DNA of 54,201 bases from an uncultured Collinsella sp. (GTDB taxonomy: Bacteria; Actinomycetota; Coriobacteriia; Coriobacteriales; Coriobacteriaceae): NCBI GenBank assembly GCA_900550355.1, contig URRT01000002.1, positions 1-54,201 of the forward strand, written 5' to 3'. The translations under genes were made by a program, and so were the position numbers. Below the pieces are notes generated by a model. That model did no database searches. It saw only the letters and a program-made list of their open reading frames with translations, and was not told where the DNA came from. This document shows positions 24,718 through 33,705 of this stretch, in pieces (position 1 is the first letter of the stretch; each line of letters begins with the position of its first letter).

Positions 24718-25998
24718 TTACTTTTCAGCAGCCTTACTGAGAAAGCCGGAAACGATAGCAAACGCAGCAATCATAAGGTTGCAGGCAATGCAGAAGATAA
24801 ATACTCCCTGGAATGACCCTGCCATGCCGTAAACTTTCATCATGACCGGCATTCCAAAAGCACCGACGACATAGCCCGCTGAGCAAACGATCGAATAGAT
24901 CCTTCCAAAATCGCGTGATCCAAAAAGCGAGAGGAGAAGCATCGGCATTGCGGTTCCAACGATGGCGAACATGACATCGTTTACACCAGCTGCAATGATG
25001 GAAACGGTCTCATTGCTTCCGCCAATGATAAGAAGCAGGAATGAAAGAATGCTGACACCTGTCCATGCGACCGTTGCTTTAATAGCGCCAAGCTTGTCGC
25101 ATGTTTTGCCCACGAAGGGATTTAGGAAGATATCGGAGAGTGAAGCTGCCGAGACCATTAAGCTTCCTACGATAGGATTGAAACCGACCTCGCTTGCATA
25201 GGTTGGAAACAGCTGGTTCATGCAGCAGGTGAGCTGCGCCACGCAAAGCAAAAGGGCGCAGAGAATAAAAGACGGCGTTTTCGCGGCATCGCGGAGTGCC
25301 ATGCCCGAAAGGACATCTTCCTGCTCATCGGCGCTGCAGCTCTCATGGGTTTCGGAGGCGGTCTCTCCGTACGGAAGCATGCTGCGATCAGAGGGGTTAA
25401 GGCGAATGATAAATGCGCTTGCAGGCAAAATCATGGCTGCAGAAACGGCCGCAAGCACGATGTATCCCGTACGCCAGCCTTGCTGCTCGATGACCAGCGT
25501 AACGACAGGACTCAATAACAGCGTGCAGAGAGAATTAACGCCCCAAGCGAGGCCGATGGCAAGACCGGACGATTTGCTGAACCATTGGTCAATGACATCG
25601 GACATGCAGACGCCCGTTGTAAACGAAAAGCAGATGCCGATCACTGCGGCGGAGACGGTGAACATCCAGACCTCGGTGTAGAACGCCATTGCGGCGCCGG
25701 CAGCAATAAGGACGAGTTCAATGCAAATATGCCATGGTTTGCCGATTACTTTTGGAATGAAGCGACTCAAAAGCGGAAGCCCAAGCGCAAGGCCAAGAAG
25801 AATCGCGGTGAAATAGAAAGAAAAAGAAGTGTAGTCAAAGCCCAGATCTTCACATACTGGAGCAACGAATGAGCCAGCAATAATGCTATATGTGCCAGTT
25901 GTTCCGGCGGACATTAAGCCGAGCGCAATAACGACGACCCAAGCAAATGCGCCGCTTTCACGGAGACAATCTTTTTTGGCTGGTGTGGTGAGAGTCAT
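24718..25998 (-). CDS. MFS transporter 2, paralogue of MFS1
   Basis: A 426-aa major facilitator with about twelve hydrophobic segments, highly similar to the protein at 20076-21341 over its whole length. The central cytoplasmic loop differs (ASETHESCSADEQED). ATG at 25998 has GGAG five bases upstream. It has its own promoter region carrying a TACC-N4-GGTA dyad. Two closely related carriers around one deiminase pathway suggest either exchange of substrate and product or two substrates. Base composition is somewhat more AT-rich than in MFS1, so the copies diverged some time ago or were acquired separately. Confidence 0.88.
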   Translation of the reverse strand: MTLTTPAKKDCLRESGAFAWVVVIALGLMSAGTTGTYSIIAGSFVAPVCEDLGFDYTSFSFYFTAILLGLALGLPLLSRFIPKVIGKPWHICIELVLIAAGAAMAFYTEVWMFTVSAAVIGICFSFTTGVCMSDVIDQWFSKSSGLAIGLAWGVNSLCTLLLSPVVTLVIEQQGWRTGYIVLAAVSAAMILPASAFIIRLNPSDRSMLPYGETASETHESCSADEQEDVLSGMALRDAAKTPSFILCALLLCVAQLTCCMNQLFPTYASEVGFNPIVGSLMVSAASLSDIFLNPFVGKTCDKLGAIKATVAWTGVSILSFLLLIIGGSNETVSIIAAGVNDVMFAIVGTAMPMLLLSLFGSRDFGRIYSIVCSAGYVVGAFGMPVMMKVYGMAGSFQGVFIFCIACNLMIAAFAIVSGFLSKAAEK

Positions 25999-26036
25999 GG
26001 TTGCTCCATTTCTATCGGCAATACATCCTATATGCC

Positions 26037-26048
26037 TACCGATAGGTA
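26037..26048. promoter_or_regulatory. TACC-N4-GGTA dyad at the MFS2 promoter
   Basis: TACCGATAGGTA, 39 bases upstream of the MFS2 start. On the minus strand TATAGG follows four bases after the dyad, mirroring the TATAGT beside the dyad at 23861. Confidence 0.5.
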
Positions 26049-26116
26049 TATAAACCAGAGGACTCTTCGTCAAGCATTAAGCGGGGAGAGGGAGTTCTTA
26101 ACCTGCCGAACGGTAA

Positions 26117-26173
26117 TTAGACCCCGATTTCGCAAGGGCCTCAATGTGACAAAGGGACTGTCCCTTTGTCACA
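26117..26173. repeat. TTAGACC...TGTGACAAAGGGAC repeat beside the MacB-like gene
   Basis: TTAGACCCCGATTT (26117-26130) is followed 28 bases from its start by a perfect palindrome with arms TGTGACAAAGGGAC and GTCCCTTTGTCACA (26145-26173). This matches the right end of the 19.7-20.0 kb composite element. The palindrome touches the stop codon of the ABC gene and probably serves as its terminator. Confidence 0.75.
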
Positions 26174-29100
26174 TTATTCGGAGCGCAGGGCTTCGACGGG
26201 GTCCTTCTTGGATGCGCTGCGGGCAGGCAGTAGACCGGCGACGACCGTTAGCAGCACCGAAATCGCGATGAGCACCAGCGCATCCTGCACGGGCAGGCTC
26301 ATCAGGTTGGGGACCTGTTTGGCCGCAAGCGCCCATGCATTGACCGGGAAGCTCACGAGCACCACGACGACAACAGCAAAGACGCCGGCAATGAGGCCCT
26401 CGATAAAGGTCTCGGCGTTGAACACGTTTGCCACGTTACGCTTCGACGCGCCAATCGCACGCAGAATGCCAATCTCCTTTTTGCGCTCCAGCACGCTGAT
26501 GTACGTGATGATGCCGATCATGATGGAGCTCACCACCAGGCTGATGCTTACGAATGCGATGAGCACCAAGCTGATGGTGTTCACGATGTCGGTTACCGAA
26601 CCCATGATGATGCCCATGTAGTCGGTGTACGAAATTGCCCGATTATCGTGGCCGGCGGCTTTGACCTGCTTGTTGTACGCGTCGATGTGATCGAGCACGC
26701 GCTCCTTGGCCTCAAAGTCGCGCGGGAAAATCTTGACCGAGATGGGGTCTGCCTCGTCCGCATAGCCCAACGTGGTCAGATTGTTGTCGTAGGTGAGCTT
26801 CGACGCCTTGGCATAGCTCATCACGAGCGAACTCAGGTCCTCGGCGTCCATGTTGAAGTGAATGGCACGAGTAAAGGCACTCGCATCCACGCGCATGGCG
26901 CTCGCCAGGTTAGCAAAACTCGAAGACATCTGCGTCGCCATCTGGTCCATAAGCCCTGCCGCGCCTGCCTTGAGCTGAGTTGACACCGTCGCCGCAATCT
27001 GATCGCTGATCGACTTCATCACCTGATCCATAGCCTGCTGCAGATACGGAGCCAGCTGCTTTTGCACATAGTCGGTCATCGTCTGTTGCAGGCGCTCGGC
27101 CAGGGCATCGCCACCGAGTGCCTTGAGCTGTGTCAGGTATTGCTGCGCCGTGGCATCACTCTCAAGATACGTCGAGAATGCGGCAGCGAGCTTTGCCGCG
27201 TCTTTAAGATCTTCGGGTGACAGCGCCCTAAACTGATCAGACTGCAAAAAGCCCTCAAACAGTTGGTTGGCAAGCATTCCCACCTGCTGCATTTGCTCGG
27301 GCGTGAGCTCCAGACCGTCAAAGATGCCCGAGAAATCTGGGGCCGGTGCTTTTGCCATGATGTCGCTGAAGTCGATGTCCCTTCCAACGCCCGAAAGGTC
27401 AATGTCCAGCCCGGATAAGTCGATACCAGAAAGGTCCATACCGCCGGCCGCACCCGAGAGTGCAGACGCATCAAACGAGAACGCGCTCTTGAGCGCCGCC
27501 TCGTCCACACTGAACATACTGCCCAGATCCACGCCTTGTTTGGCCTCGCCCTGCAGTTCGTCGAAGGTTTTGCCCGTAAAGACATCCGTCTCGGGGTGGG
27601 CGAGTTGCTCCTGCACAATCTGCGAATCGGCAGCGCGCTCCATAAGCTGGCGAGTCAGCGCATGCGTATAGGCAATGCCCGGGGACAACGCGCTCGCGTT
27701 GGCCGTCTCGTTGGGTCGCACCACGCCCACAATGTGCACGTCGATACCGTCGGCAACCTTGGCTGCCATAAAGTCGGCGTCGCCAGACATGTCAGTCCAC
27801 ATGCCGGTCTCTTCGTTTTTGCGATAGGCATCGGCCGACGACAACACCTTAAACGTCGTGGACAGCGCATCGTCGTAGGTAAAGTCGGCGGCGGACTCGG
27901 GCGTCTCAATCTTGCCGTCGGCCGCCATGGCGCTGTTGACCAGGTCGTTGAGCTCATCGATATCCAGCGCACCGATGCTATAGAGCGTATAGTCGCCCAC
28001 CGTGCCGCGGCTCGAAAGCACCATCACGGCTTCGTTGGCAGACGTGGGCCAATGACCGGCGACGACATCGTACTGGCTGTCGAGCAGGCTCTGGTCGTCA
28101 ATCATCTCGTTAAAGACCGAGGTTCCCATGGATTCCATGCTCACCGTTGCCGCCGAGCTCGCGCCTCCGCTCATGGCCTCGGTCATGGCGTTGGGAACAA
28201 GCCGAACGGGTTTCTCGTCACCCTTACCCGCACGATAGACAACCGGCGTCACGCCATAGCCGTACTGGATGGCGTTGACCTCTTTGTCGATACCGTCGCC
28301 GCCGTCGTCAAGCCATGCCTTAAAGCTCGTCATGTCGTTGGACCTAACGCTCGCAAACATATCCTTTACGGCCGTAACCACGGGAATCTTATCGGTTCCC
28401 CGAGCCTTGCCGCCGACACTGTCGTCGGACGAATCCACGTTTTCAGGCGAGTCATCATCCGCAGTTCCCTGCCCGCCCATCATGGACGACAGATCGTAAT
28501 CCTGCTTGGAAATGGTGTGTGGATAGCTCGAGAGCGTATCCTCCTCGACCTTTTTGATGTAGCCGTTTACGCCATTGGACAGCGCCAGAATCGCCGCGAT
28601 ACCGATAATGCCAATCGAGCCCGCAAAGGCAGTCATGGCCGTGCGGCCCTTCTTGGTCATGAGGTTTCGGGCAGAAAGCCCCAGCGCCGTCACAAAGCTC
28701 ATCGAGGTTTTGCGCGTAGGCTTTGCCTCGCGACGCGCGGCCTTGGCAGCATCAAAGGGGTCGGAATCGTCGGTGATCTTGCCGTCCGCCAGATTGACGA
28801 TACGCGTGGCGTACTGATACGCCAGCTCGGGATTGTGCGTGACCATGATAACCAGGCGGTCGCGCGCAACGTCTTTGAGCAAATCCATAACCTGTACGGA
28901 TGTCGTTGAATCCAAAGCGCCGGTCGGCTCGTCGGCCAGCACAATCTCGGGATCATTGATCAGAGCACGGGCGATGGCCACGCGCTGCATCTGCCCGCCC
29001 GAAAGCTGGCTCGGGCGCTTGTTAACGTGCTCGCCCAGGCCGACTTTCTCCAACGCCTCGCGCGCACGTTGGCGGCGCTCGGCATGCTCCACGCCCGTGA

Positions 29101-29428
29101 GCGTGAGCGCCAACTCCACGTTTTCCAAAATGGTCTGATGCGGAATGAGGTTATAGCTTTGGAACACAAAGCCGATGCGGTTGTTGCGATAGGCATCCCA
29201 ATCGCGATCGTGAAAGTCCTTGGTCGAGATGCCGTCGATGAGCAGGTCGCCGGAATCGAAATGATCAAGTCCACCGATAACGTTGAGCATCGTGGTTTTA
29301 CCCGAGCCCGAGGGGCCCAGAATGGCCACGAACTCGTTATCCCGAAAAGACAGGCTTACGCTGTCGAGCGCCACCTGGGTAAACGACTGCGTAACGTACC
29401 TTTTGCAAATTCCTTTGAGCTCCAACAT
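26174..29428 (-). CDS. Fused ABC ATPase-permease (MacB/FtsX-type) with large extracytoplasmic domain
   Basis: A 1084-aa protein. The N-terminal ATPase (1-225) has Walker A GPSGSGKT at 38-45, the signature LSGGQMQR and Walker B IVLADEPTGALDS. The first membrane helix is near residues 250-275 (FAGSIGIIGIAAILALSNGV). A very large outside domain of about 600 residues follows; it includes a stretch of repeated DLSGIDLSGLD-like turns and long amphipathic helices. The C-terminal FtsX domain has three helices and ends with the coupling sequence ARSASKKDPVEALRSE. MacB-type proteins act as mechanotransmitters or exporters rather than classic pumps. Start ATG at 29428 has AGGAGAGG ten bases upstream. 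Confidence 0.9.
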   Translation of the reverse strand: MLELKGICKRYVTQSFTQVALDSVSLSFRDNEFVAILGPSGSGKTTMLNVIGGLDHFDSGDLLIDGISTKDFHDRDWDAYRNNRIGFVFQSYNLIPHQTILENVELALTLTGVEHAERRQRAREALEKVGLGEHVNKRPSQLSGGQMQRVAIARALINDPEIVLADEPTGALDSTTSVQVMDLLKDVARDRLVIMVTHNPELAYQYATRIVNLADGKITDDSDPFDAAKAARREAKPTRKTSMSFVTALGLSARNLMTKKGRTAMTAFAGSIGIIGIAAILALSNGVNGYIKKVEEDTLSSYPHTISKQDYDLSSMMGGQGTADDDSPENVDSSDDSVGGKARGTDKIPVVTAVKDMFASVRSNDMTSFKAWLDDGGDGIDKEVNAIQYGYGVTPVVYRAGKGDEKPVRLVPNAMTEAMSGGASSAATVSMESMGTSVFNEMIDDQSLLDSQYDVVAGHWPTSANEAVMVLSSRGTVGDYTLYSIGALDIDELNDLVNSAMAADGKIETPESAADFTYDDALSTTFKVLSSADAYRKNEETGMWTDMSGDADFMAAKVADGIDVHIVGVVRPNETANASALSPGIAYTHALTRQLMERAADSQIVQEQLAHPETDVFTGKTFDELQGEAKQGVDLGSMFSVDEAALKSAFSFDASALSGAAGGMDLSGIDLSGLDIDLSGVGRDIDFSDIMAKAPAPDFSGIFDGLELTPEQMQQVGMLANQLFEGFLQSDQFRALSPEDLKDAAKLAAAFSTYLESDATAQQYLTQLKALGGDALAERLQQTMTDYVQKQLAPYLQQAMDQVMKSISDQIAATVSTQLKAGAAGLMDQMATQMSSSFANLASAMRVDASAFTRAIHFNMDAEDLSSLVMSYAKASKLTYDNNLTTLGYADEADPISVKIFPRDFEAKERVLDHIDAYNKQVKAAGHDNRAISYTDYMGIIMGSVTDIVNTISLVLIAFVSISLVVSSIMIGIITYISVLERKKEIGILRAIGASKRNVANVFNAETFIEGLIAGVFAVVVVVLVSFPVNAWALAAKQVPNLMSLPVQDALVLIAISVLLTVVAGLLPARSASKKDPVEALRSE

Positions 29429-29573
29429 GGACGGCAACCTCTCCTGCGCAGGCACCCTGCCCGCTCTCCCCCGCCGTTCGTATTCGACGCGTTTGCCCTA
29501 CTCTATCCCCATTTTTTGCCGGCGCCAGTGAGGAATGTAACGAACTGCGCCAAAAAACGAACGGGGCAGTGCC

Positions 29574-29602
29574 CAAAAAAAGAGGTCCCGAGCGGGACCT
29601 CT
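29574..29602 (-). terminator. Rho-independent terminator of the TlpA-like lipoprotein gene
   Basis: AGAGGTCCC (29581-29589) and GGGACCTCT (29594-29602) enclose a GAGC loop. On the minus strand the stem is followed by TTTTTTT. Confidence 0.85.
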
Positions 29603-29681
29603 ATATGGTGGAGCTTATCTTGAAAGGTAGCGGACTACTTTGCACAGCGGCACACGATCCACGCTATGCTTTACGCGTTTT

Positions 29682-30653
29682 TTACTGCTCGCTATTCGCA
29701 ATCGCCTGGTCGATAAGCTTGTTGAGTGCTGCGCGTTGCTCGGCGGAGCTGATGGCTCCCACGATTGGATCCCCTACGATATTGCCATTCTGATCGATGA
29801 CATACGTTGTCGGGAACGAAAACAAATTTGACGTAAACTTACCGGCCTCGCTATCCGACTTGAACCAGATGTTCTTATATGTCACGCCCTTCTTGCTCAG
29901 CACGTCCTTGGCATCTGCGATCTCGCCCTTGTTGCCATCGAGCGTAAAGGAATTGACGCCCACGACCTGACCGCCCTTCTCGGCAAGCTCCTGATTCAGC
30001 TTCTCAAGATCGCCCAGCTCGCCCACGCACGGCTTGCAAGTGGTGAACCAGAAGTTCATGACGGTGACCTTGTTCTTAGAGAACAGCTCGTCGCTGTTCA
30101 CGTCGTTGCCATCCAGGTCCTTGCCCGTAAAGCTGGGGAACTTCGTCGTCTCGCTCGAAGCATTGGCACCAGCCGTCATGCCAGCGGTCGAAGCGTCGAC
30201 GCTCTCGCCCGCACTCGGCGTGCTTCCACAGCCGGGGAACTCCTTCTCCAGACTCTCGAGCTTGTCCTCGATCTCCTTGATCTGCTGTGCACCGGCCTTG
30301 AGTGTCTTAAGCTCATCCGCCGTGAACTCATCCTTGGCGCCGTCGATGGTCTTGAGCAGAAAATCGCCGTAATTGCTGCCGTCCTCAATCATTGCCGAGT
30401 CTTTATTTGCCGCATTGAATACCTTTTCCCACAGCGCGTTATCACTCGAAAAGATCTCGTTCTCCTTCTGCATGAGCTTCGCATACAGCTCGGCGGCCTC
30501 GTCGGCATTGGCCGGCTTCTGCGCAGTGAGTTCTGCGATCTTAGAATCGGAGCCCGCAGATTCGCTCGCATTGCCACCGGGCGCCGAACATGCCACAAGG
30601 CACAAGGCCAATACCGGCAACATAAACAGGGCCGCAATCTTAGAAAGCTTCAT
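29682..30653 (-). CDS. TlpA-like thiol-disulfide oxidoreductase lipoprotein
   Basis: A 323-aa exported redox protein. The lipoprotein signal ends LCLVACSAPG. Residues about 30-150 form a charged helical region without a known fold. The C-terminal third is a TlpA/ResA thioredoxin fold: VMNFWFTTCKPCVGEL gives the CKPC active site, and FSFPTTYVID has the cis-proline. ATG at 30653 has GGAGGA six bases upstream; an ATG at 30659 is too close. It is third in the unit CXXC protein - polyferredoxin - TlpA, with a 29-base gap, suggesting electrons flow from the membrane iron-sulfur protein to the thioredoxin-fold domain outside the cell. Confidence 0.9.
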   Translation of the reverse strand: MKLSKIAALFMLPVLALCLVACSAPGGNASESAGSDSKIAELTAQKPANADEAAELYAKLMQKENEIFSSDNALWEKVFNAANKDSAMIEDGSNYGDFLLKTIDGAKDEFTADELKTLKAGAQQIKEIEDKLESLEKEFPGCGSTPSAGESVDASTAGMTAGANASSETTKFPSFTGKDLDGNDVNSDELFSKNKVTVMNFWFTTCKPCVGELGDLEKLNQELAEKGGQVVGVNSFTLDGNKGEIADAKDVLSKKGVTYKNIWFKSDSEAGKFTSNLFSFPTTYVIDQNGNIVGDPIVGAISSAEQRAALNKLIDQAIANSEQ

Positions 30654-30682
30654 AGTCATTCCTCCGTTTTGTCGAAGCTTGT

Positions 30683-31585
30683 TTACTTTTTATCGGCGGT
30701 CAAGGGAAGCTTTTCCGCCGACACATCCAGGCCATAGCGATAGCTGATGGCATCGACAGGACAGGCCCCGATGCACTTTCCGCACCGGATACATTCGGCA
30801 TGATTGGGCGCGCGGACCACATCAACGTCCATCTGACAAACCCTTGAACACTTGCCGCACGAGACGCATTTGCACGCGTCAACCTGAATCCCCAACAAGG
30901 ACACCTTATTCATGAGCGCATAGAATGCGCCGAGTGGACAAATCCATTTGCAGAAAGGGCGGTAGAACAAAACACTCAGCACTACCACGGCAATGAGAAC
31001 GACAAGTTTCCAAGTAAAGAGATGTCCCAACGCAGATCGAATGCCGGCGTTGGCAATGGCCAGCGGAATGGCGCCCTCGAGCACGCCCTGCGGACAGACG
31101 TATTTGCAAAAGAACGGATCTCCCATCCCCAGGTCGTTGACCACCAGCACAGGCAGCAATACCACAGCAAACAGCAGCACGAAGTATTTGATATACGTAA
31201 GCGCCTTGAGCTTTTTTGTCGATAGCTTTTTGCCGGGGATCTTATGAAGCAGCTCCTGCAGCCAGCCAAACGGGCACAGAAAGCCGCATACAAAGCGTCC
31301 CAGCAGCACGCCGAGCAAAATGAGCGTACCGGTAACATAGTAAGAAAAGTTGAACCTGGATGAACCTACCACCGACTGGAACGACCCGATGGGGCACGCA
31401 CCCGATGCCGCGGGACACGAATAGCAATTAAGTCCAGGTACGCAGACTGTTTTTCCCGCGCCCTGATAGATGCCGCCTTTGGCAAAGTTTGGCAGGTGGA
31501 TATTGGTGACGAGCGTTGCCGCCGCCTGAATGAATCCGCGAAATCGAGCCAAAACATGCGACGCAGTGTTTTCTCTTTTATCCAA
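30683..31585 (-). CDS. Membrane 4Fe-4S polyferredoxin (NapH/CcoG-like)
   Basis: A 300-aa membrane protein with about five hydrophobic helices. CGFLCPFGW and CKWICPLGAF are Cys motifs of the NapH type, and CKYVCPQG is a third. The C-terminus has two ferredoxin-type clusters, CVSCGKCSRVCQMDVD and CIRCGKCIGACPVDAI. An N-terminal CYSCPAASGACPIGSF adds more Cys. Such proteins carry electrons across or along the membrane. I chose TTG at 31585 (MDKRENTASHVLARF), which overlaps the end of the small CXXC gene by eight bases. The longer in-frame ATG at 31672 would lie wholly within that gene. Confidence 0.88.
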   Translation of the reverse strand: MDKRENTASHVLARFRGFIQAAATLVTNIHLPNFAKGGIYQGAGKTVCVPGLNCYSCPAASGACPIGSFQSVVGSSRFNFSYYVTGTLILLGVLLGRFVCGFLCPFGWLQELLHKIPGKKLSTKKLKALTYIKYFVLLFAVVLLPVLVVNDLGMGDPFFCKYVCPQGVLEGAIPLAIANAGIRSALGHLFTWKLVVLIAVVVLSVLFYRPFCKWICPLGAFYALMNKVSLLGIQVDACKCVSCGKCSRVCQMDVDVVRAPNHAECIRCGKCIGACPVDAISYRYGLDVSAEKLPLTADKK

Positions 31586-31724
31586 TTCCGATACACTCCA
31601 AGCACAGCCTAATCGCTTTGGCCAGCACGGCATCCGCCTCGCCACGCATAACGCCAAAGCACACCATGGCAATTCCGACGATCAACAAAGCGACCTGTAC
31701 CACGGGTTTTACCGCTTTGAACAA
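31578..31724 (-). CDS. Small CXXC membrane protein (CD1871A family)
   Basis: A 48-aa protein. TTG start with AAAGGAG eight bases upstream. Residues 8-25 form one hydrophobic helix; then comes VMRGEADAVLAKAIRLCLEC ending in CLEC (Cys 41 and 44), and the terminus IGIG. The Gly-Glu, VL-KAI and C-LEC-IGIG pattern is that of the CD1871A-type CXXC family, which is encoded beside membrane ferredoxin and thioredoxin-like genes in anaerobes, as here. The role is unknown; the vicinal cysteines suggest a redox or metal-relay part. It is the first gene of the three-gene unit and is divergent from the two-component system. Confidence 0.75.
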   Translation of the reverse strand: MFKAVKPVVQVALLIVGIAMVCFGVMRGEADAVLAKAIRLCLECIGIG

Positions 31725-31814
31725 CCTGACCACTCCTTTCGTTACGCGACCATTGGACCATATCGGCTATAAAATCCGTGTTAAGCGCGATTTGAAATGT
31801 GCAAGGAGACTGTT

Positions 31815-32489
31815 ATGCGTATTTTGATCGTCGAAGACGAGCGGGCGCTGTGTGACGCAATCGCGCGCAGCTTGCGAAACTTGGCATACAGCGTCGACTG
31901 CTGTCACGACGGACAGGAGGCGCTCGACCTACTGGACGTTGAGGCCTTCGACCTCGTGGTACTCGACCTCAACCTTCCCCGCATCGACGGCATGACCGTA
32001 CTCAGGGAACTTAGGAAAACTGACTGCGAGACCAAGGTGCTGATTCTGTCCGCACGCGGCGAAGTATCCGATAAAGTCGCCGGACTCGATGCCGGCGCCA
32101 ACGATTACCTCACCAAGCCGTTTCATCTGGACGAGCTTGCGGCAAGGATCCGCAGCCTTACCCTCAGACGCTTTACACAAAGCGACATAGTTTTAACCTG
32201 CGGAAAGCTCCGCTTTGACACCAAGGCGCGCATCGCCTCCGTGGACAGTGAGGCTCTATCTCTTACACGCAAGGAAACGGGAATCTTGGAATATCTGATG
32301 CTTAATCAGGGGCGTCCGGTAAGCCAAGAGGAGCTTATCGAGCACGTTTGGGATAGCAGCGTGAACAGCTTTAGCAACGCAATCCGCGTTCATATCTCGT
32401 CACTCCGCAAAAAGCTACGCATCGATTTGGGATACGACCCGATTCGCAATCGGATTGGAGAGGGCTACGTTATGGAGGATGGAGAATGA
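31815..32489 (+). CDS. OmpR-family response regulator
   Basis: A 224-aa two-component regulator. The receiver has the acidic pair VEDE, phospho-Asp in VVLDLNLPRIDG (about residue 51), and the conserved Lys in YLTKPF. The C-terminal winged helix (about 125-224) has LTRKETGILEYLMLN and the recognition region SNAIRVHISSLRKKL. ATG at 31815 has AAGGAG six bases upstream. The stop overlaps the kinase start (ATGA). The gene lies 90 bases from the divergent CXXC-polyferredoxin-TlpA operon, its most likely target (inference). Confidence 0.94.
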   Translation: MRILIVEDERALCDAIARSLRNLAYSVDCCHDGQEALDLLDVEAFDLVVLDLNLPRIDGMTVLRELRKTDCETKVLILSARGEVSDKVAGLDAGANDYLTKPFHLDELAARIRSLTLRRFTQSDIVLTCGKLRFDTKARIASVDSEALSLTRKETGILEYLMLNQGRPVSQEELIEHVWDSSVNSFSNAIRVHISSLRKKLRIDLGYDPIRNRIGEGYVMEDGE

Positions 32490-33637
32490 AAGAGCTTTCG
32501 CTGCAATGGCGCATAACGATCATGACGGCACTGCTCACGTGCGCAGCATGCGTGCTGACGAACTGCCTGGTCGGCTATACGGGCATGCGCTACATGGATG
32601 CCATCGGCAGCGACATCTCGGCCTTTAACGCTGCCGGCACGGATTCGCCCCAGGTGTTCGACCCAACGAAAACGGCCCTCGATGACAAGGTCACAATCGT
32701 CGTAAACGACGCACAAGAGTCTTTTGGCACGACAGCCTGGTACATCACGGCTGGAGTCACACTCCTTGGCGGCGCGCTGGCATACTTTGTGAGCGGCCGT
32801 GCGCTCAAACCGCTACGGGCTTTTGCAGCCCAGGTTGAGCGTGTGCAGCCTGACAACCTAAGCGAAATCAGGCTCAGTGAAGATGTGCCCACCGAGCTAC
32901 AACGATGCAGCGCCTCTTTCAACGACATGATCGCCCGTCTTGGCGAAGGGTTCTCTGCACAGCGTCAGTTTACCGGCAACGCCGCACACGAGCTGCGCAC
33001 CCCGCTCGCCCTTATGCAAGCACAGATTGAGCTATTCATCTCCGAGCACTCCGGTTTGCAACCCGAAACAGCCGAGCTGCTCGGCTTGCTACAAGAACAA
33101 ACCGAGCGCATGTCTCGAATGACCAAGGTATTGCTCGAGATGAGTGAGCTCCGCAGCGTTCCTTGCGAGGACGATGTTGAACTTGGCCCCTTGTCCGAAG
33201 AGGTCCTCACCGACCTTGCGCCACTTGCCGAGAATAAGGGCATAGCCCTCAATTGTGCTGGAGACGCTTTAGTAATCGGGAGCGACACGCTCCTCTATCG
33301 GCTGGTGTTTAATCTGGTCGAAAACGCCATCCGTTACTGCCGCTCCGGCTCGACTGTCAACGTCTCCATCAGCGACAGCGACAGCCATGTGCTCCTGCGA
33401 GTCAAAGATGAGGGCCCGGGAATACCCAAGCAGTACCGTGAGAGCATCTTCCAACCGTTCTTTCGCCTAGACAAATCCCGCAGCAGGGCATACGGCGGCG
33501 CAGGACTCGGACTAGCGCTCGTTTGGGAGATTGCAGCGCTTCATGGTGGCACGGTAGAGGTCGAAGCAAGTTCCGAGAACGGGACCACCATGCTCGTAAG
33601 CCTTCCAAAACGATCCGCAGCGTCAACCAAACAGTAA
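32486..33637 (+). CDS. Sensor histidine kinase
   Basis: A 383-aa membrane kinase. Two membrane helices (about 10-30 and 85-105) flank a short outside loop of about 55 residues. A HAMP-like linker (SGRALKPLRAFAAQVERV) follows. HisKA has the phospho-acceptor in NAAHELRTPLA (about 170), and HATPase has NLVENAIRYC, VKDEGPGIP and GAGLGLALV. It pairs with the OmpR-type regulator through a four-base overlap. The small outside loop gives little room for a ligand site, so the signal may be sensed in the membrane. Confidence 0.93.
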   Translation: MKELSLQWRITIMTALLTCAACVLTNCLVGYTGMRYMDAIGSDISAFNAAGTDSPQVFDPTKTALDDKVTIVVNDAQESFGTTAWYITAGVTLLGGALAYFVSGRALKPLRAFAAQVERVQPDNLSEIRLSEDVPTELQRCSASFNDMIARLGEGFSAQRQFTGNAAHELRTPLALMQAQIELFISEHSGLQPETAELLGLLQEQTERMSRMTKVLLEMSELRSVPCEDDVELGPLSEEVLTDLAPLAENKGIALNCAGDALVIGSDTLLYRLVFNLVENAIRYCRSGSTVNVSISDSDSHVLLRVKDEGPGIPKQYRESIFQPFFRLDKSRSRAYGGAGLGLALVWEIAALHGGTVEVEASSENGTTMLVSLPKRSAASTKQ

Positions 33638-33705
33638 AACGAAAGGGGTCCCGAGCAACAGGAGTACAATTGCTGCTATTGTTGCCAGCTGTTGGGAGAT
33701 GGAAG

